Numbered from the stretch's first letter, positions 34,547-43,950 are shown. The stretch is DNA of 64,000 nt from Salinibacillus aidingensis (GCF_039522525.1 NZ_BAAADO010000002.1:372001-436000); one strand, 5' to 3'. Numbers and translations are program-made. Notes: generated from the sequence alone by a model not told the origin.

Positions 34547-34646
34547 GCTTTTCCACTCCTTTTTGCCCTGAATCCTTTGGAAACAGAGTAATTGTCGAAA
34601 ATCGCAGTTAGACGATTTTAGTTTGAATTTAAGCTCACATGAACAG

Positions 34647-34675
34647 ATTATACCAAGCTGATATTCTTTTTGCAA
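34647..34675 (-). promoter_or_regulatory. Sigma-A promoter of rpmE2
   Basis: -10 TATAAT (34647-34652) and -35 TTGCAA (34670-34675) with a 17-bp spacer, about 100 bp upstream of the start. I do not see a clear Zur box overlapping it. Confidence 0.75.
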
Positions 34676-34824
34676 CCATGATTAGAATCGGTCAATTAAA
34701 TTTAAAATGGCTGCTTAAGCTTAAGAACAATACCACATGTGCCTGTTATATAATAAAGTTTCCCAATGCTGTTATACAAATGCACCCACATCAGGCCTGT
34801 GCATAAAAACTTCACGCTATCAAA

Positions 34825-36105
34825 TCAGACCCGCTTCACTTTCCCTTTCATTTCTTTCTCCATCATTTGGAAGAATTCTTCGTTCGTTTTGGAACCTCTT
34901 AACCTTCTCAGGAAGCGTTCCAGGAAATCAGGGGAATCCTGCATCGTTTTATGGATGGCCCACATTTTCTCAATATGTGATTTCGGTAATAGCAGTTCTT
35001 CTTTTCGTGTACCGGATTTGGCAATATCGATCGCCGGGAAGATTCTCCGCTGAGCCAGACTACGATCAAGGTGTAACTCCATGTTTCCTGTTCCTTTGAA
35101 TTCCTCATAAATGACATCATCCATACGTGAGCCTGTATCCACCAGGGCAGTGGCTAAAATTGTTACACTGCCACCTTCTTCAATGTTCCGGGCGGCTCCG
35201 AAAAATCGTTTAGGGCGGTGGAAGGCTGCCGGGTCAATACCCCCGGATAAGGTTCGTCCACTTGGAGGAATGACCAGGTTATAGGCACGGGCCAGTCTTG
35301 TAATACTATCCATAAGGACGACCACATCTTTTTTGTTTTCCACTAAACGCATGGCACGTTCCAGCACAAGCTCTGACACTTTAATATGGTTATCCGGCAG
35401 TTCATCAAACGTTGAGCTTACAACATCTACATCATCATGTACGGACCGTTCAATATCGGTCACTTCCTCTGGACGCTCATCAACAAGCAGGATGATTAGC
35501 TTCGTGTCCGGATGGTTGACCGAAATACTGTTAGCGATTTCCTTTAAGAGCATCGTTTTCCCTGCTTTTGGCGGGGCCACAATCAATCCCCGCTGTCCAT
35601 AACCGACAGGGGCCATGATGTCCATAATTCTGGTTGAGAGATTGTTCGGTTTGGTTTCAAGCTGCATTAAACGATCTGGGTATAAAGGAGTTAAGGCTGG
35701 GAAGTGAACCCGTTCTTTTGCTGTCTCAGGGTCCTCGCCGTTAACTGCATCAACATGGAGGAGTCCGTAGTAGCGTTCATTCTCTTTTGGTGGTCTTACT
35801 TTTCCTGAAACTTTATCCCCATTTCTTAAATCAAAGCGCCGAATCTGTGAGGCTGAAATGTAAATATCCTCTGCACTCGGTGAATAATTGATCGGTCGCA
35901 GGAATCCAAATCCTTCTGAAGGGATGACTTCCAGAATTCCGTCCATAAACAGAAATCCGTCTTTTTCAGCCTGTGCTTTTAAAATAGCAAAAATTAATTC
36001 TCGTTTTGTTAATTTACTGTAATACGAGATTTTAAAATTTCTCGCCTGTGTATATAATTCTTTTAATGTCATTGTTTCTAGTTGTCCAATTGTAATCGTT
36101 GACAC
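34825..36105 (-). CDS. rho: Transcription termination factor Rho
   Basis: Hexameric RNA helicase that ends transcription. The product has 426 residues: N-terminal helical domain (LKELYTQARNFKISYYSKLT), cold-shock-like RNA-binding domain (EGFGFLRPINYSPSAEDIYI), then the ATPase with the P-loop VAPPKAGKTMLLKEI and ILLVDERPEEVTDI. The start is a GTG at 36105 after GTGGTGAT. Confidence 0.96.
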   Translation of the reverse strand: MSTITIGQLETMTLKELYTQARNFKISYYSKLTKRELIFAILKAQAEKDGFLFMDGILEVIPSEGFGFLRPINYSPSAEDIYISASQIRRFDLRNGDKVSGKVRPPKENERYYGLLHVDAVNGEDPETAKERVHFPALTPLYPDRLMQLETKPNNLSTRIMDIMAPVGYGQRGLIVAPPKAGKTMLLKEIANSISVNHPDTKLIILLVDERPEEVTDIERSVHDDVDVVSSTFDELPDNHIKVSELVLERAMRLVENKKDVVVLMDSITRLARAYNLVIPPSGRTLSGGIDPAAFHRPKRFFGAARNIEEGGSVTILATALVDTGSRMDDVIYEEFKGTGNMELHLDRSLAQRRIFPAIDIAKSGTRKEELLLPKSHIEKMWAIHKTMQDSPDFLERFLRRLRGSKTNEEFFQMMEKEMKGKVKRV

Positions 36106-36364
36106 AATATCACCACTTTTGCTTTCTATTAATTAAACTTATTTAAAATATAACAATATGAAACCATTAAATAGGAAATCCTTCTGGAGAGAAGAATATG
36201 AAGTGATTCTGTTCTGAAGTCACTTTGAACAGGGGGATCTATTATAAAACATTATCATTTTAACCTTATTTGTATAATTTATTCAATACAAAATGTGAAA
36301 TTCCTTTATTTTGTTTGAACTTATACTTAATCTGAAGAACAATTAGTATAAGTGCTTAACCTGC

Positions 36365-36469
36365 CGCAGTTGAAATACACTTCGCTTTCCGCGGGTGAGC
36401 CTCCTCGCTCCGCTGCGGGGTCTCACCTGTCTCACTTTTCCCGCAGGAGTCTACGTGTATTTCAACTGC
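36365..36469. repeat. Dispersed inverted-end repeat, family B copy 2
   Basis: Ends GCAGTTGAAATACAC and GTGTATTTCAACTGC are perfect inverted repeats. It lacks one 7-bp GGTGAGC unit present in copies 1 and 3, indicating slippage or an older form. Confidence 0.85.
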
Positions 36470-36700
36470 TAGTGAAGTTATTGTTATTTTAATAAGAATA
36501 TTTTTTATTTAGATACCAGGCTTTAAGTTATCTGGATTAGTCAGAGATCTTCCCCTATAGCTGCTATAGCTACTGAATAGGCGATAATGGTCAAAACGCG
36601 AGCAAAAGTTAACTAAATCTCCTTCGATACTCAAATAAAGGAATGCATTTATGGATTAAAACTGACCGTTCATAAATACCCCAAAAAACCTTCATATGAG

Positions 36701-36734
36701 AAGTGCTAAGCAGGATGTTCTCTGCTTAGCACTT
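36701..36734. terminator. Hairpin downstream of glpX
   Basis: AAGTGCTAAGCA (36701-36712) pairs perfectly with TGCTTAGCACTT (36723-36734). The T-run is better on plus (TTTTTCTATTT) than on minus, so termination of glpX may be weak; on plus there is no gene to terminate. Confidence 0.55.
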
Positions 36735-36744
36735 TTTCTATTTG

Positions 36745-37716
36745 TTAGCTATCTTTCATCACAAGGTTTGGTTTTTTCTGCAGGCTGTGATTGCCGTCGA
36801 TGAATCGTACTGTTCCCGATTTTGCCCGCATGACGACGGTTTCGGTTGTTCCTTTGGAGCCCTTAAACTGCACGCCTTTCAAAAGCTCGCCGTCTGTAAC
36901 CCCTGTGGCTGTGAAGATGGCATCGTCTCCGCCACAGAGATCCTCCATGGTGAGTACGCGGCTTACGTCATCGATGCCCATCTTCAAACAGCGTTGGTAT
37001 TCTTCGTCATTCTGTGGAACTAACTTCCCTTGAAGCTCACCGCCTAAACATTTTAAGCCAACAGCTGCTAAGACACCTTCAGGGGCGCCGCCGATTCCAA
37101 GCAGCATGTCGACACCTGTATGATCAAAGGCTGTATTAATGGCTGCGGCAACATCGCCGGCTGGAATCAGCTTAATACGGGCTCCGGCCTCTCGAATATC
37201 CTCAATAATGCGGCTGTGACGTTCACGGTGCAGTACCGTTACGACCACATCTTCCACATCTTTATTTTTCGCTTTTGCCACAGCTTCCAGATTATCTTTT
37301 ACCGGAGCATTAATATCAATTTTTCCTACCGCTTCAGGGCCTACTGCGATTTTATCCATATACATATCCGGAGCATGCAGCATTTTGCCCCGATCCGTAA
37401 CAGCTAAAACGGCTAAGGCATTCCAGACACCTAAGGCAACAATATCGGTTCCTTCCAGTGGATCCACCGCAATGTCCACTTCCGGACCATCGCCACTGCC
37501 CAATCTTTCACCGATGTAAAGCATGGGAGCTTCATCTCTTTCTCCCTCTCCAATGACGACTCTTCCTTTCATCGGGATGGTATCAAAAACCTTTCGCATG
37601 GCTGTTGTCGCTGCATCATCAGCCTCTTCCTTCTTTCCTTTTCCCATCCATCTGGCAGAGGCTAATGCCGCCGCCTCTGTTACCCGAACGAGTTCCATTG
37701 TTAAACTTCTTTCCAT
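36745..37716 (-). CDS. glpX: Fructose-1,6-bisphosphatase class II
   Basis: Gluconeogenic phosphatase, 323 residues. It has the class II signatures MKGRVVIGEGERDEAPMLYI, VDIAVDPLEGTDIVALG (metal-binding DPLEGT) and LLGIGGAPEGVLAAVG. GGGGAGG lies before the ATG. It is in the B. subtilis order rpmE-rho-glpX-murAB. Confidence 0.96.
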   Translation of the reverse strand: MERSLTMELVRVTEAAALASARWMGKGKKEEADDAATTAMRKVFDTIPMKGRVVIGEGERDEAPMLYIGERLGSGDGPEVDIAVDPLEGTDIVALGVWNALAVLAVTDRGKMLHAPDMYMDKIAVGPEAVGKIDINAPVKDNLEAVAKAKNKDVEDVVVTVLHRERHSRIIEDIREAGARIKLIPAGDVAAAINTAFDHTGVDMLLGIGGAPEGVLAAVGLKCLGGELQGKLVPQNDEEYQRCLKMGIDDVSRVLTMEDLCGGDDAIFTATGVTDGELLKGVQFKGSKGTTETVVMRAKSGTVRFIDGNHSLQKKPNLVMKDS

Positions 37717-37793
37717 GGTTAGTTCCTCCCCTGATTTTCTCTATCTCTTTATCTTTTTATATTTTCTCTCATATCCCATGGAAAACAATGTCA

Positions 37794-39080
37794 TTACGAA
37801 TTCTGGAATTGTTCAGCTTCTTCCTCCGTCATATTTTCACGCCATACATTTGCACCCAGCTGTTTTAATTTTCCTGTCAGGTCTTCATAGCCTCTGTCAA
37901 TATGCTCCAGCCCGGCAATTTCCGTGATTCCCTCTGCCACGAGGCCTGCAGCCACAAGTGCCGCTCCAGCCCTGAGATCAGTTGCTTTTACTTTAGCACC
38001 TTCCAGCTGTACGGGCCCGGCTACAACAGCTGAACTTCCCTCAACCTTTATATCTGCATTCATGCGCCGCAGTTCATCAATATGCTTCAGGCGTGACTGG
38101 TAAATTGTATCCGTTACAATCCCAGTTCCATCTGCCTGAGTAAGCAGGGTTGTAAACGGCTGCTGCAAATCTGTCGGGAACCCCGGATAAACCAGCGTTT
38201 TGATATCAACACTTTTCATTCTCTTATTGCCACGAACAATTAATTGATCCTCAACAACATCAATAATGACTCCCATCTCCTGCAGTTTCGCAATAATGGA
38301 CTCCAGGTGTGTCGGGATGACATTATCAATCAGAACCTCTTCACCAATCGCTGCCGCAATAATCGTATAGGTTCCTGCTTCAATACGGTCAGGAATAATC
38401 GTATGCTGACAGCCGCTCAGGTGATCGACCCCTTCTATTCGGATCACATCGGTTCCTGCTCCTTTAATCTTTGCACCCATACTGGTTAAAAGCGTGGCCA
38501 CATCAATAATTTCCGGCTCTTTAGCTGCGTTTTCAATCACAGTTTTTCCTTTTGCCTTTACAGCAGCAAGCATAATATTGATGGTTGCGCCAACACTAAC
38601 CACATCTAAATAAATTCTTGCCCCTCTTAATTCATCCGCTCGAAGGTAAATCGCTCCCTGCTCATTGGTCACCTTAGCTCCCAGGGCTTCAAATCCTTTA
38701 ATGTGCTGATCAATCGGGCGGGGACCCAGATTACAGCCACCAGGAAGACCGATAACTGCTTTTTTAAAACGCCCCAGCATGGCACCCATGAAATAATAGG
38801 AAGCACGGAGCTTTTTCACCTTCCCATTCGGCAAAGGCATGGAAATCATAGCTGAAGGATCAACGGTAATATCCTGTCCGGACTGATCCACCTTACCGCC
38901 GATTTCTTCAAGCAGGTTTCGTAAAATTTGTATATCCGATATATACGGAAGTCCCTCTATAGTGACGGGGGACTCAGCCAGAATGGTAGCAGGAATCAGC
39001 GCAACAGCACTGTTTTTCGCTCCGCTGATTCGCACCTCACCTTTGAGAGACTTCCCGCCCTCCACTAACAATTTTTCCAT
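37794..39080 (-). CDS. murAB: UDP-N-acetylglucosamine 1-carboxyvinyltransferase (MurAB type)
   Basis: First committed step of peptidoglycan synthesis, transferring enolpyruvate from PEP to UDP-GlcNAc. The product has 428 residues; Lys22 is in SGAKNSAVAL and the catalytic Cys116 in GLPGGCNLGPRPIDQH. Position between transaldolase and glpX indicates the MurAB (MurZ) paralogue rather than MurAA. Confidence 0.95.
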   Translation of the reverse strand: MEKLLVEGGKSLKGEVRISGAKNSAVALIPATILAESPVTIEGLPYISDIQILRNLLEEIGGKVDQSGQDITVDPSAMISMPLPNGKVKKLRASYYFMGAMLGRFKKAVIGLPGGCNLGPRPIDQHIKGFEALGAKVTNEQGAIYLRADELRGARIYLDVVSVGATINIMLAAVKAKGKTVIENAAKEPEIIDVATLLTSMGAKIKGAGTDVIRIEGVDHLSGCQHTIIPDRIEAGTYTIIAAAIGEEVLIDNVIPTHLESIIAKLQEMGVIIDVVEDQLIVRGNKRMKSVDIKTLVYPGFPTDLQQPFTTLLTQADGTGIVTDTIYQSRLKHIDELRRMNADIKVEGSSAVVAGPVQLEGAKVKATDLRAGAALVAAGLVAEGITEIAGLEHIDRGYEDLTGKLKQLGANVWRENMTEEEAEQFQNS

Positions 39081-39185
39081 CTTGATTACGCTCCTCTAAC
39101 AACTACCAAAAGTTGTAAATGGTTGTATCTATACTTCCCTATAGATTTTATACAATTATTTTTTACCATATCATAAGATTTATGC

Positions 39186-39827
39186 TTACTTCTGTTGATT
39201 CCAATCATTAAGAAATTTCTCAATTCCCTGATCGGTTAATGGGTGCTTCACTAAACTTTTCAGAACCTTCAAAGGGACAGTGGCAATATGAGCACCGTTT
39301 GCGGCTGCTTCTGTCACGTGCATAGGATGGCGTATGGATGCTGCAATAATTTCTGTGTGGATATCGTGGATGTTGAAAATGTTAGAAATCTGGGCGATTA
39401 AATCAATGCCATTGTGGCCAATGTCATCAAGCCGCCCGAGAAACGGAGATACATATGTAGCGCCTGCACGCGCTGCCAGTAATGCCTGATTTGCGGAGAA
39501 TACTAAGGTTACGTTGGTCTTGATATGCTTATCACTTAGAGTTTTAACGGCTTTTAGTCCTTCAAGAGTCATTGGAACCTTAATGGTTATATTCGGTGCA
39601 ATGGCTGCGAGTTCCTCTGCTTCTTTTAACATTCCGTCCGCATCCTCGGAAATGACCTCTGCACTGACAGAGCCGTCAACCTCAGCAGTGATTTCCTTTA
39701 AACGATTATGAAAGGAGACACCCTCTTTAGCCACAAGGCTCGGGTTGGTCGTTACCCCTGCTAATACTCCGAGTGCTTTTGCTTCCCGAATCTCCTCTAT
39801 ACTTGCAGAATCGACAAAAAACTTCAT
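39186..39827 (-). CDS. tal: Transaldolase / fructose-6-phosphate aldolase family (YwjH type)
   Basis: A 213-residue TIM-barrel aldolase of the short transaldolase subfamily. The start MKFFVDSASIEEIREA, TTNPSLVAKEG, the Schiff-base lysine in ITIKVPMT, and VSPFLGRLDDIG are characteristic. It probably serves the non-oxidative pentose phosphate pathway. It follows a truncated fba gene. Confidence 0.93.
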   Translation of the reverse strand: MKFFVDSASIEEIREAKALGVLAGVTTNPSLVAKEGVSFHNRLKEITAEVDGSVSAEVISEDADGMLKEAEELAAIAPNITIKVPMTLEGLKAVKTLSDKHIKTNVTLVFSANQALLAARAGATYVSPFLGRLDDIGHNGIDLIAQISNIFNIHDIHTEIIAASIRHPMHVTEAAANGAHIATVPLKVLKSLVKHPLTDQGIEKFLNDWNQQK

Positions 39828-39852
39828 GATATTCCCTCCCCTTTAATTTCAG

Positions 39853-40272
39853 TCATGCATGAAAAGGAAACCATCCCTCAGACGGCTTCCTTTTATAAAT
39901 GTTATGACTTGTTTGATGAACCAAAGTTTCCTCTAAAGGATAATGAGAGCCGTCGATCATAACGGAGGTGAAGCCCGCCTGAATGGCTTCAGCACATTTC
40001 TCAAAACTGGATCCGTGATCAAGATGAATCGCGATAGGTACAGTTGAGCCATAGGAGTCCATCAATGATTTAACGATAGAAACCGCAACATTAAACCCAC
40101 CCATGTAACGCGCTGCACCCTCAGATACACCTAAAATAGCAGGAGACTTTTCTTCTTCAGCTGCCTGTAAAATCCCTTGTGCATATTCAAGGTTATTCAA
40201 GTTAAACTGCCCGACTGCATATCCGTTGTCTTTCGCCTTGTTAAGCATTTCTTTCATGGATACTAACGGCAT
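39853..40272 (-). pseudogene. fbaA: Class II fructose-bisphosphate aldolase, 3' half deleted
   Basis: The first ~115 codons are a clean FbaA N-terminus (MPLVSMKEMLNKAKDNGYAV; AIHLDHGSSFEKC; GFTSVMIDGSH). The frame then runs into unrelated residues and stops at 139, where FbaA is normally about 285. The later zinc-ligand histidines and the DHAP-binding loop are missing, so the product cannot be a working aldolase. The ribosome site AAAGGAGG and the start are intact. The 3' end joins directly to what looks like the normal fba terminator. Confidence 0.88.
39862..39894 (-). terminator. Terminator at the 3' end of truncated fba
   Basis: Minus-strand AAAAGGAAGCC pairs with GGTTTCCTTTT around an 11-nt loop. 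It overlaps the last residues of the truncated frame, suggesting that the deletion ended in the original intergenic region. Confidence 0.65.
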
Positions 40273-40450
40273 GACAGAGCCTCCTTTTACACATACGAGC
40301 TGTCTTTGAGATAATCCTGACATCCTTACTTTATGTAAATCTTATCACTTTTATAGCATATCAAGACAGACTACCATGTGCAACAAAAGGAGCGCCAACC
40401 GCTGTCGACAAAAACGTTCATAAAATGAGTGTTTTAGCCGAATGGACTTC

Positions 40451-40816
40451 CTAGGAGACATGTTGCTTTAACAGGCTTTTTACTTCAGCTACATCAAAGG
40501 GCTTCTCCAAAAATTTCTTTACATTCGATGGGGTTTCCTTTAAATCGGTCTCCTGAATGGAAAAACCACTCATTATACAAACCCCTGTTTCCTCACCGAA
40601 GCGTTTTTCCAGTTCTTCAGCAACTTGCCTCCCATTCATTAGAGGCATATTATAATCCACAAAAACAAACGCAGGCTGTCCGGTTTCACATTCCTTCAGC
40701 ATTTCCTGGCCGTTCTCAAATTCCTTCACCTCATAGCCTGCATCTAAAATAATTTCTTTTAATAATAATCGTATGCCCATTTGGTCATCTACAATGTACA
40801 TCATTTTTCCTTCCAT
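40451..40816 (-). CDS. spo0F: Spo0F-like single-domain response regulator
   Basis: Receiver domain of the sporulation phosphorelay (position between fba and pyrG as in B. subtilis). The product has 121 residues: acidic pocket Asp10/Asp11 (YIVDDQMGIRLLL), phosphoacceptor Asp54 (VFVDYNMPLMNG), Ser83 in place of the usual Thr (CIMSGFS) and Lys105 (FLEKPFD). It is more divergent than most genes here. I chose the ATG at 40816, preceded by GGGTGATG. Confidence 0.85.
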   Translation of the reverse strand: MEGKMMYIVDDQMGIRLLLKEIILDAGYEVKEFENGQEMLKECETGQPAFVFVDYNMPLMNGRQVAEELEKRFGEETGVCIMSGFSIQETDLKETPSNVKKFLEKPFDVAEVKSLLKQHVS

Positions 40817-40982
40817 TAACATCACCCTATGTATAACGTATTTAAACCGTTCACAACACACACACCTTTACATTTCGATATAATCAGAAAAATTCCTCTA
40901 TATTTTTTACATAATTGGTGATTTTTGAAAGTTTTTGCAGGATGAGAATTGGAAATATGAAAGGGTTAAGTTGAATGCTAAC

Positions 40983-41033
40983 AAAAAAGGCTGATACCAA
41001 AAGTGCCCACATGACACTTTCAGATCAGCCTTT
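40983..41033 (-). terminator. Intrinsic terminator of pyrG
   Basis: AAAGGCTGAT (minus 41024-41033) pairs with ATCAGCCTTT (40986-40995), enclosing a second inner stem GTGTCATGTGGGCAC, and is followed by TTTTGTT. Confidence 0.85.
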
Positions 41034-41041
41034 GTGCATGG

Positions 41042-42643
41042 TTAATTTTTATGATTCAGGGATTCTTTGACAAAGTCACGGAACAATGGCTGCGGCTTTG
41101 TTGGTCTGGATTTAAATTCAGGATGGAACTGGGAAGCCACAAACCATGGATGATTTTTTAATTCAATAATTTCCACTAAACGACCATCAGGGCTTGTCCC
41201 GGAAAATACAAATCCGTTTTCCTCCATTTGCTGGCGGAATTGATTGTTAAATTCATAACGGTGACGATGGCGCTCATAAACGACCTCATCCTGATAGGCT
41301 TCGTAGGCTTTCGTTCCTTTTTCCAGCTTACATGGATAAACACCGAGACGAAGGGTTCCGCCTAAATCATCAATGTCTTTTTGTTCAGGTAGCAGGTCAA
41401 TCACAGGTGCTTTGGTATCAGGTTTAAACTCTGATGAATGTGCGTCCTTCATTCCTAATACGTGACGGGCAAATTCGACGGAAGCAAGCTGCATACCTAA
41501 GCAGATTCCAAGGAAAGGAATGTGATGTTCTCTTGCGTATTTGGCCGTGGTAATCTTTCCTTCAATGCCCCGGTCACCAAAACCGCCTGGAACAAGAATT
41601 CCGTCTGCCCCCTTTAAAACTTCGGCAACATTTTCTTCATGAACATCCTCGGCATTGATCCATTTAATATCGATGTCTGAATTATAGGTATAGCCGGCAT
41701 GCTTAAGCGCCTCAACGACGGATAAATACGCATCCTGCAATTCAACATATTTACCAACCAGTGCAATCGTTACGGTTTCCGTCAGGTTTTTTACATTGTC
41801 GACAAGCTTATGCCAGTCAGTCATATCAGCGGATTCACAGGATAATCCAAAGTGGTCACAGGTAAGTTCATCCAGCTGCTGTTCTTTAAGCTCCAGAGGA
41901 ATTTCATACAGCACGTCACAGTCCTTTAACTCAATAACCGCTTTTTTATTGATGTCACAGAACAACGCAATTTTATCCTTCATTCCCTGACTGATTTCCT
42001 GCTCTGTTCTTAAGACAATGGCATCCGGCTGAATCCCAAGTGAACGGAGCTCCTTCACGGAATGCTGGGTCGGCTTTGTCTTCAGTTCGCCTGCTGCCTT
42101 AATGTAAGGTACGAGTGTACAATGGATGTACATCACATTGTCTTTACCGATATCGCTTTTGATCTGGCGGATCGCTTCTAAAAACGGAAGAGATTCAATG
42201 TCGCCAACTGTTCCTCCGATTTCGGTAATGACCACATCGGCATTGGTTTCTTTCCCGGCACGGAGAACCCGATCCTTGATTTCATTCGTAATATGAGGAA
42301 TAACCTGAACGGTGCCTCCCAGATATTCTCCTTTACGCTCTTTGCGGATAACAGAAGAATACACCTTTCCTGTCGTTACGTTGCTGTATTTATTTAAATT
42401 AATGTCGATAAAACGTTCATAATGCCCGAGGTCCAAGTCTGTTTCTGCACCATCTTCGGTAACAAAAACCTCGCCATGCTGGTAAGGGCTCATGGTTCCG
42501 GGGTCCACATTGAGATAAGGATCAAATTTCTGAATGGTTACGCTCAGTCCCCGATTTTTTAACAATCTGCCCAGTGATGCAGCTGTAATTCCTTTTCCTA
42601 ATGAGGAAACAACCCCACCCGTTACAAAGATGTATTTTGTCAT
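41042..42643 (-). CDS. pyrG: CTP synthase
   Basis: Makes CTP from UTP and glutamine. The product has 533 residues: an N-terminal synthetase (FVTGGVVSSLGKGITAASLG; IQKFDPYLNVDPGTMSPYQH) and a C-terminal class I glutaminase with Cys in FLGICLGMQLASVEFAR and His/Glu in QFHPEFKSRP. The leader carries a CTP-sensing attenuator of the B. subtilis type. Confidence 0.97.
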   Translation of the reverse strand: MTKYIFVTGGVVSSLGKGITAASLGRLLKNRGLSVTIQKFDPYLNVDPGTMSPYQHGEVFVTEDGAETDLDLGHYERFIDINLNKYSNVTTGKVYSSVIRKERKGEYLGGTVQVIPHITNEIKDRVLRAGKETNADVVITEIGGTVGDIESLPFLEAIRQIKSDIGKDNVMYIHCTLVPYIKAAGELKTKPTQHSVKELRSLGIQPDAIVLRTEQEISQGMKDKIALFCDINKKAVIELKDCDVLYEIPLELKEQQLDELTCDHFGLSCESADMTDWHKLVDNVKNLTETVTIALVGKYVELQDAYLSVVEALKHAGYTYNSDIDIKWINAEDVHEENVAEVLKGADGILVPGGFGDRGIEGKITTAKYAREHHIPFLGICLGMQLASVEFARHVLGMKDAHSSEFKPDTKAPVIDLLPEQKDIDDLGGTLRLGVYPCKLEKGTKAYEAYQDEVVYERHRHRYEFNNQFRQQMEENGFVFSGTSPDGRLVEIIELKNHPWFVASQFHPEFKSRPTKPQPLFRDFVKESLNHKN

Positions 42644-42758
42644 TTTCTACCCCTCTTCCATTTCTAAAGCTAAATAGTATAAGTGAAAATTATAGCTGAT
42701 TCCTAATTGACTAAAAATATGTACGGCCTTAGTTTGACCGATTTAAGTAAATATAACC

Positions 42759-42908
42759 AAAAGAATACGCGGGTTGTCCCGATTCTTTATAGAGCTTATC
42801 ATTCTCTATATAAAATACGAAAAGCGCCCCCGACTTATCATCGGGAGCGCTTCAATCCGTTCTAAAGAGCCCAAATAAAATTCTATCCATTTCTTTCAGG
42901 AAAGTCAA
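42759..42908 (-). promoter_or_regulatory. pyrG promoter and reiterative-transcription attenuator leader
   Basis: The promoter is TTGACT (42903-42908), 17 bp, TAGAAT (42880-42885). Seven bases later the transcript would begin GGGCTC (start ~42872), as in B. subtilis pyrG, where low CTP causes extra G residues to be added at the start. The attenuator stem AGCGCTCCCGA/TCGGGGGCGCTT (42822-42852) is followed by TTCGTATTTT. Poly-G made by stuttering can pair with the C/U-rich 5' side and prevent termination. Two further hairpins follow (42788-42810 and 42759-42787). Confidence 0.88.
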
Positions 42909-42916
42909 TACTGTTT

Positions 42917-43426
42917 TTAATCTTCATCTTTATTATCACTGGAGGAGGTGTCTTCACCTTTTTCATCATCAAAGCCCTCATCCAGGTCTTCATCTAAATC
43001 TTCATCCAGATCCAGATCCTCATCAAGATCGGCTAAATCATCTTCTATGTTATCTTCCGGGTCATCCTCAGGGGGCGCTTCAGGCAATTCTTCTTTTGGT
43101 TCTTCTTTTTTCTTCTTCTTTTTCTTTTTCTTCTTTTTGCCACCTGTATGATGAACATCATCATCAATCTGATCAACTGGGTACCAGCGCTTGGCTCCCC
43201 ACATATTAGAGCCCACTGTCAGGAATCGTCCATCTATGTTTAATTCAGCATAAAACTGGGAGATATTTTCTTCTTTTTGCTCAGTGGTAAACCCTTTTGC
43301 TTCAGCTACCAGGTTATATAGTTCATTGAATTCCATTGCCCGTTTTTCTTCAGCTAATATTTCAATGGCTACATTTAACATTGACATTTCTTCTAATTCT
43401 TCTTGAGTGTATGTTTCCAAGCCCAT
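42917..43426 (-). CDS. rpoE: RNA polymerase delta subunit
   Basis: Gram-positive RNA polymerase accessory subunit that promotes enzyme recycling. The product has 169 residues. The N-terminal HARE-HTH domain (LVAEAKGFTTEQKEENISQ; DGRFLTVGSNMWGAKRWYP) is followed by an 11-lysine run and then a Glu/Asp tail with LDEDLD repeats. The start at 43426 (MGLETYTQEEL) has AAAGGGAG upstream. Confidence 0.96.
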   Translation of the reverse strand: MGLETYTQEELEEMSMLNVAIEILAEEKRAMEFNELYNLVAEAKGFTTEQKEENISQFYAELNIDGRFLTVGSNMWGAKRWYPVDQIDDDVHHTGGKKKKKKKKKKKEEPKEELPEAPPEDDPEDNIEDDLADLDEDLDLDEDLDEDLDEGFDDEKGEDTSSSDNKDED

Positions 43427-43628
43427 GACCAGCACTCCCTTTTCTATCATTTGCTAACCTAACAACGCTTCACACTTCATGTTTTCCGGTTTTAACCATA
43501 GTATACATTATATACAAAAAAATAGCATTTATGCTACTAACTTTCAAGTGATGAGGCGAGATTAAGGTTTGAAAATGGTAGTGTTATATTTTTCATCCTG
43601 CAATATAGAGGATAAACGATGAACTCCT

Positions 43629-43683
43629 GGAGGCGATGATGGCGGGAGAATAAAGGCAACAGGAATCCGCCATCATCGCCTCC
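43629..43683. other. Perfect 17-bp inverted repeat between icmF and rpoE
   Basis: GGAGGCGATGATGGCGG (43629-43645) and CCGCCATCATCGCCTCC (43667-43683) are exact complements separated by 21 bp, with weaker outer pairing GATGAAC/GTTCAT. There is no T-run, so it is not a standard terminator. Confidence 0.7.
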
Positions 43684-43789
43684 ATCGGTTCATGCCATCA
43701 ATGATTATGAATGGATGTAATATCTCTACGTTTTATAGTTTGTTATGATGTCTTCCATTTTATATTCTGCCATTCCAGAATTTCTTTGT

Positions 43790-43950
43790 CTAGCTGCGGG
43801 GCCCAGTCGCCTCCGCTTTTCTGCCTGTCCAGCTGCGGCTCCTAGGCCCAAGCAGTCATAAGCATAACCCCCTACGTGGCCAAAACCACGCCACTCCGGG
43901 GGTTATGCTTATGCTGTCGGGCCTGAACAGTCGCCTCCGCTTTTCTGCCT
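43790..43950. repeat. Hairpin repeat, family C copy 3 (full, with a solo end)
   Basis: A partial unit (CTAGCTGCGGGGCCCAGTCG to CTTTTCTGCC) is followed by a full one. In the full unit CATAAGCATAACCCCC and GGGGGTTATGCTTATG are a perfect 16-bp inverted repeat enclosing CGTGGCCAAAACCACG. The ends are CAGCTGCGGCTCC and GTCGCCTCCGCTTTTCTG. It abuts the icmF stop. Confidence 0.8.

Larger units (their letters stand above)
36106..36744. other. rho-glpX intergenic region
   Basis: This 640-bp gap holds a weak candidate rho promoter (minus TTGAAT at 36281-36286 and TTAAAA at 36258-36263, 17-bp spacer), the family B repeat copy 2 and, near glpX, a 12-bp perfect hairpin. The remaining AT-rich sequence has no ORF with a ribosome site. 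Confidence 0.5.

Noticed and set aside
43790..43950. tRNA or structured ncRNA gene
   Set aside because: The strong hairpin is shared with other intergenic copies, no cloverleaf or CCA end can be drawn, and the same ends bound an insertion at 23829-23948. A dispersed repeat explains it.
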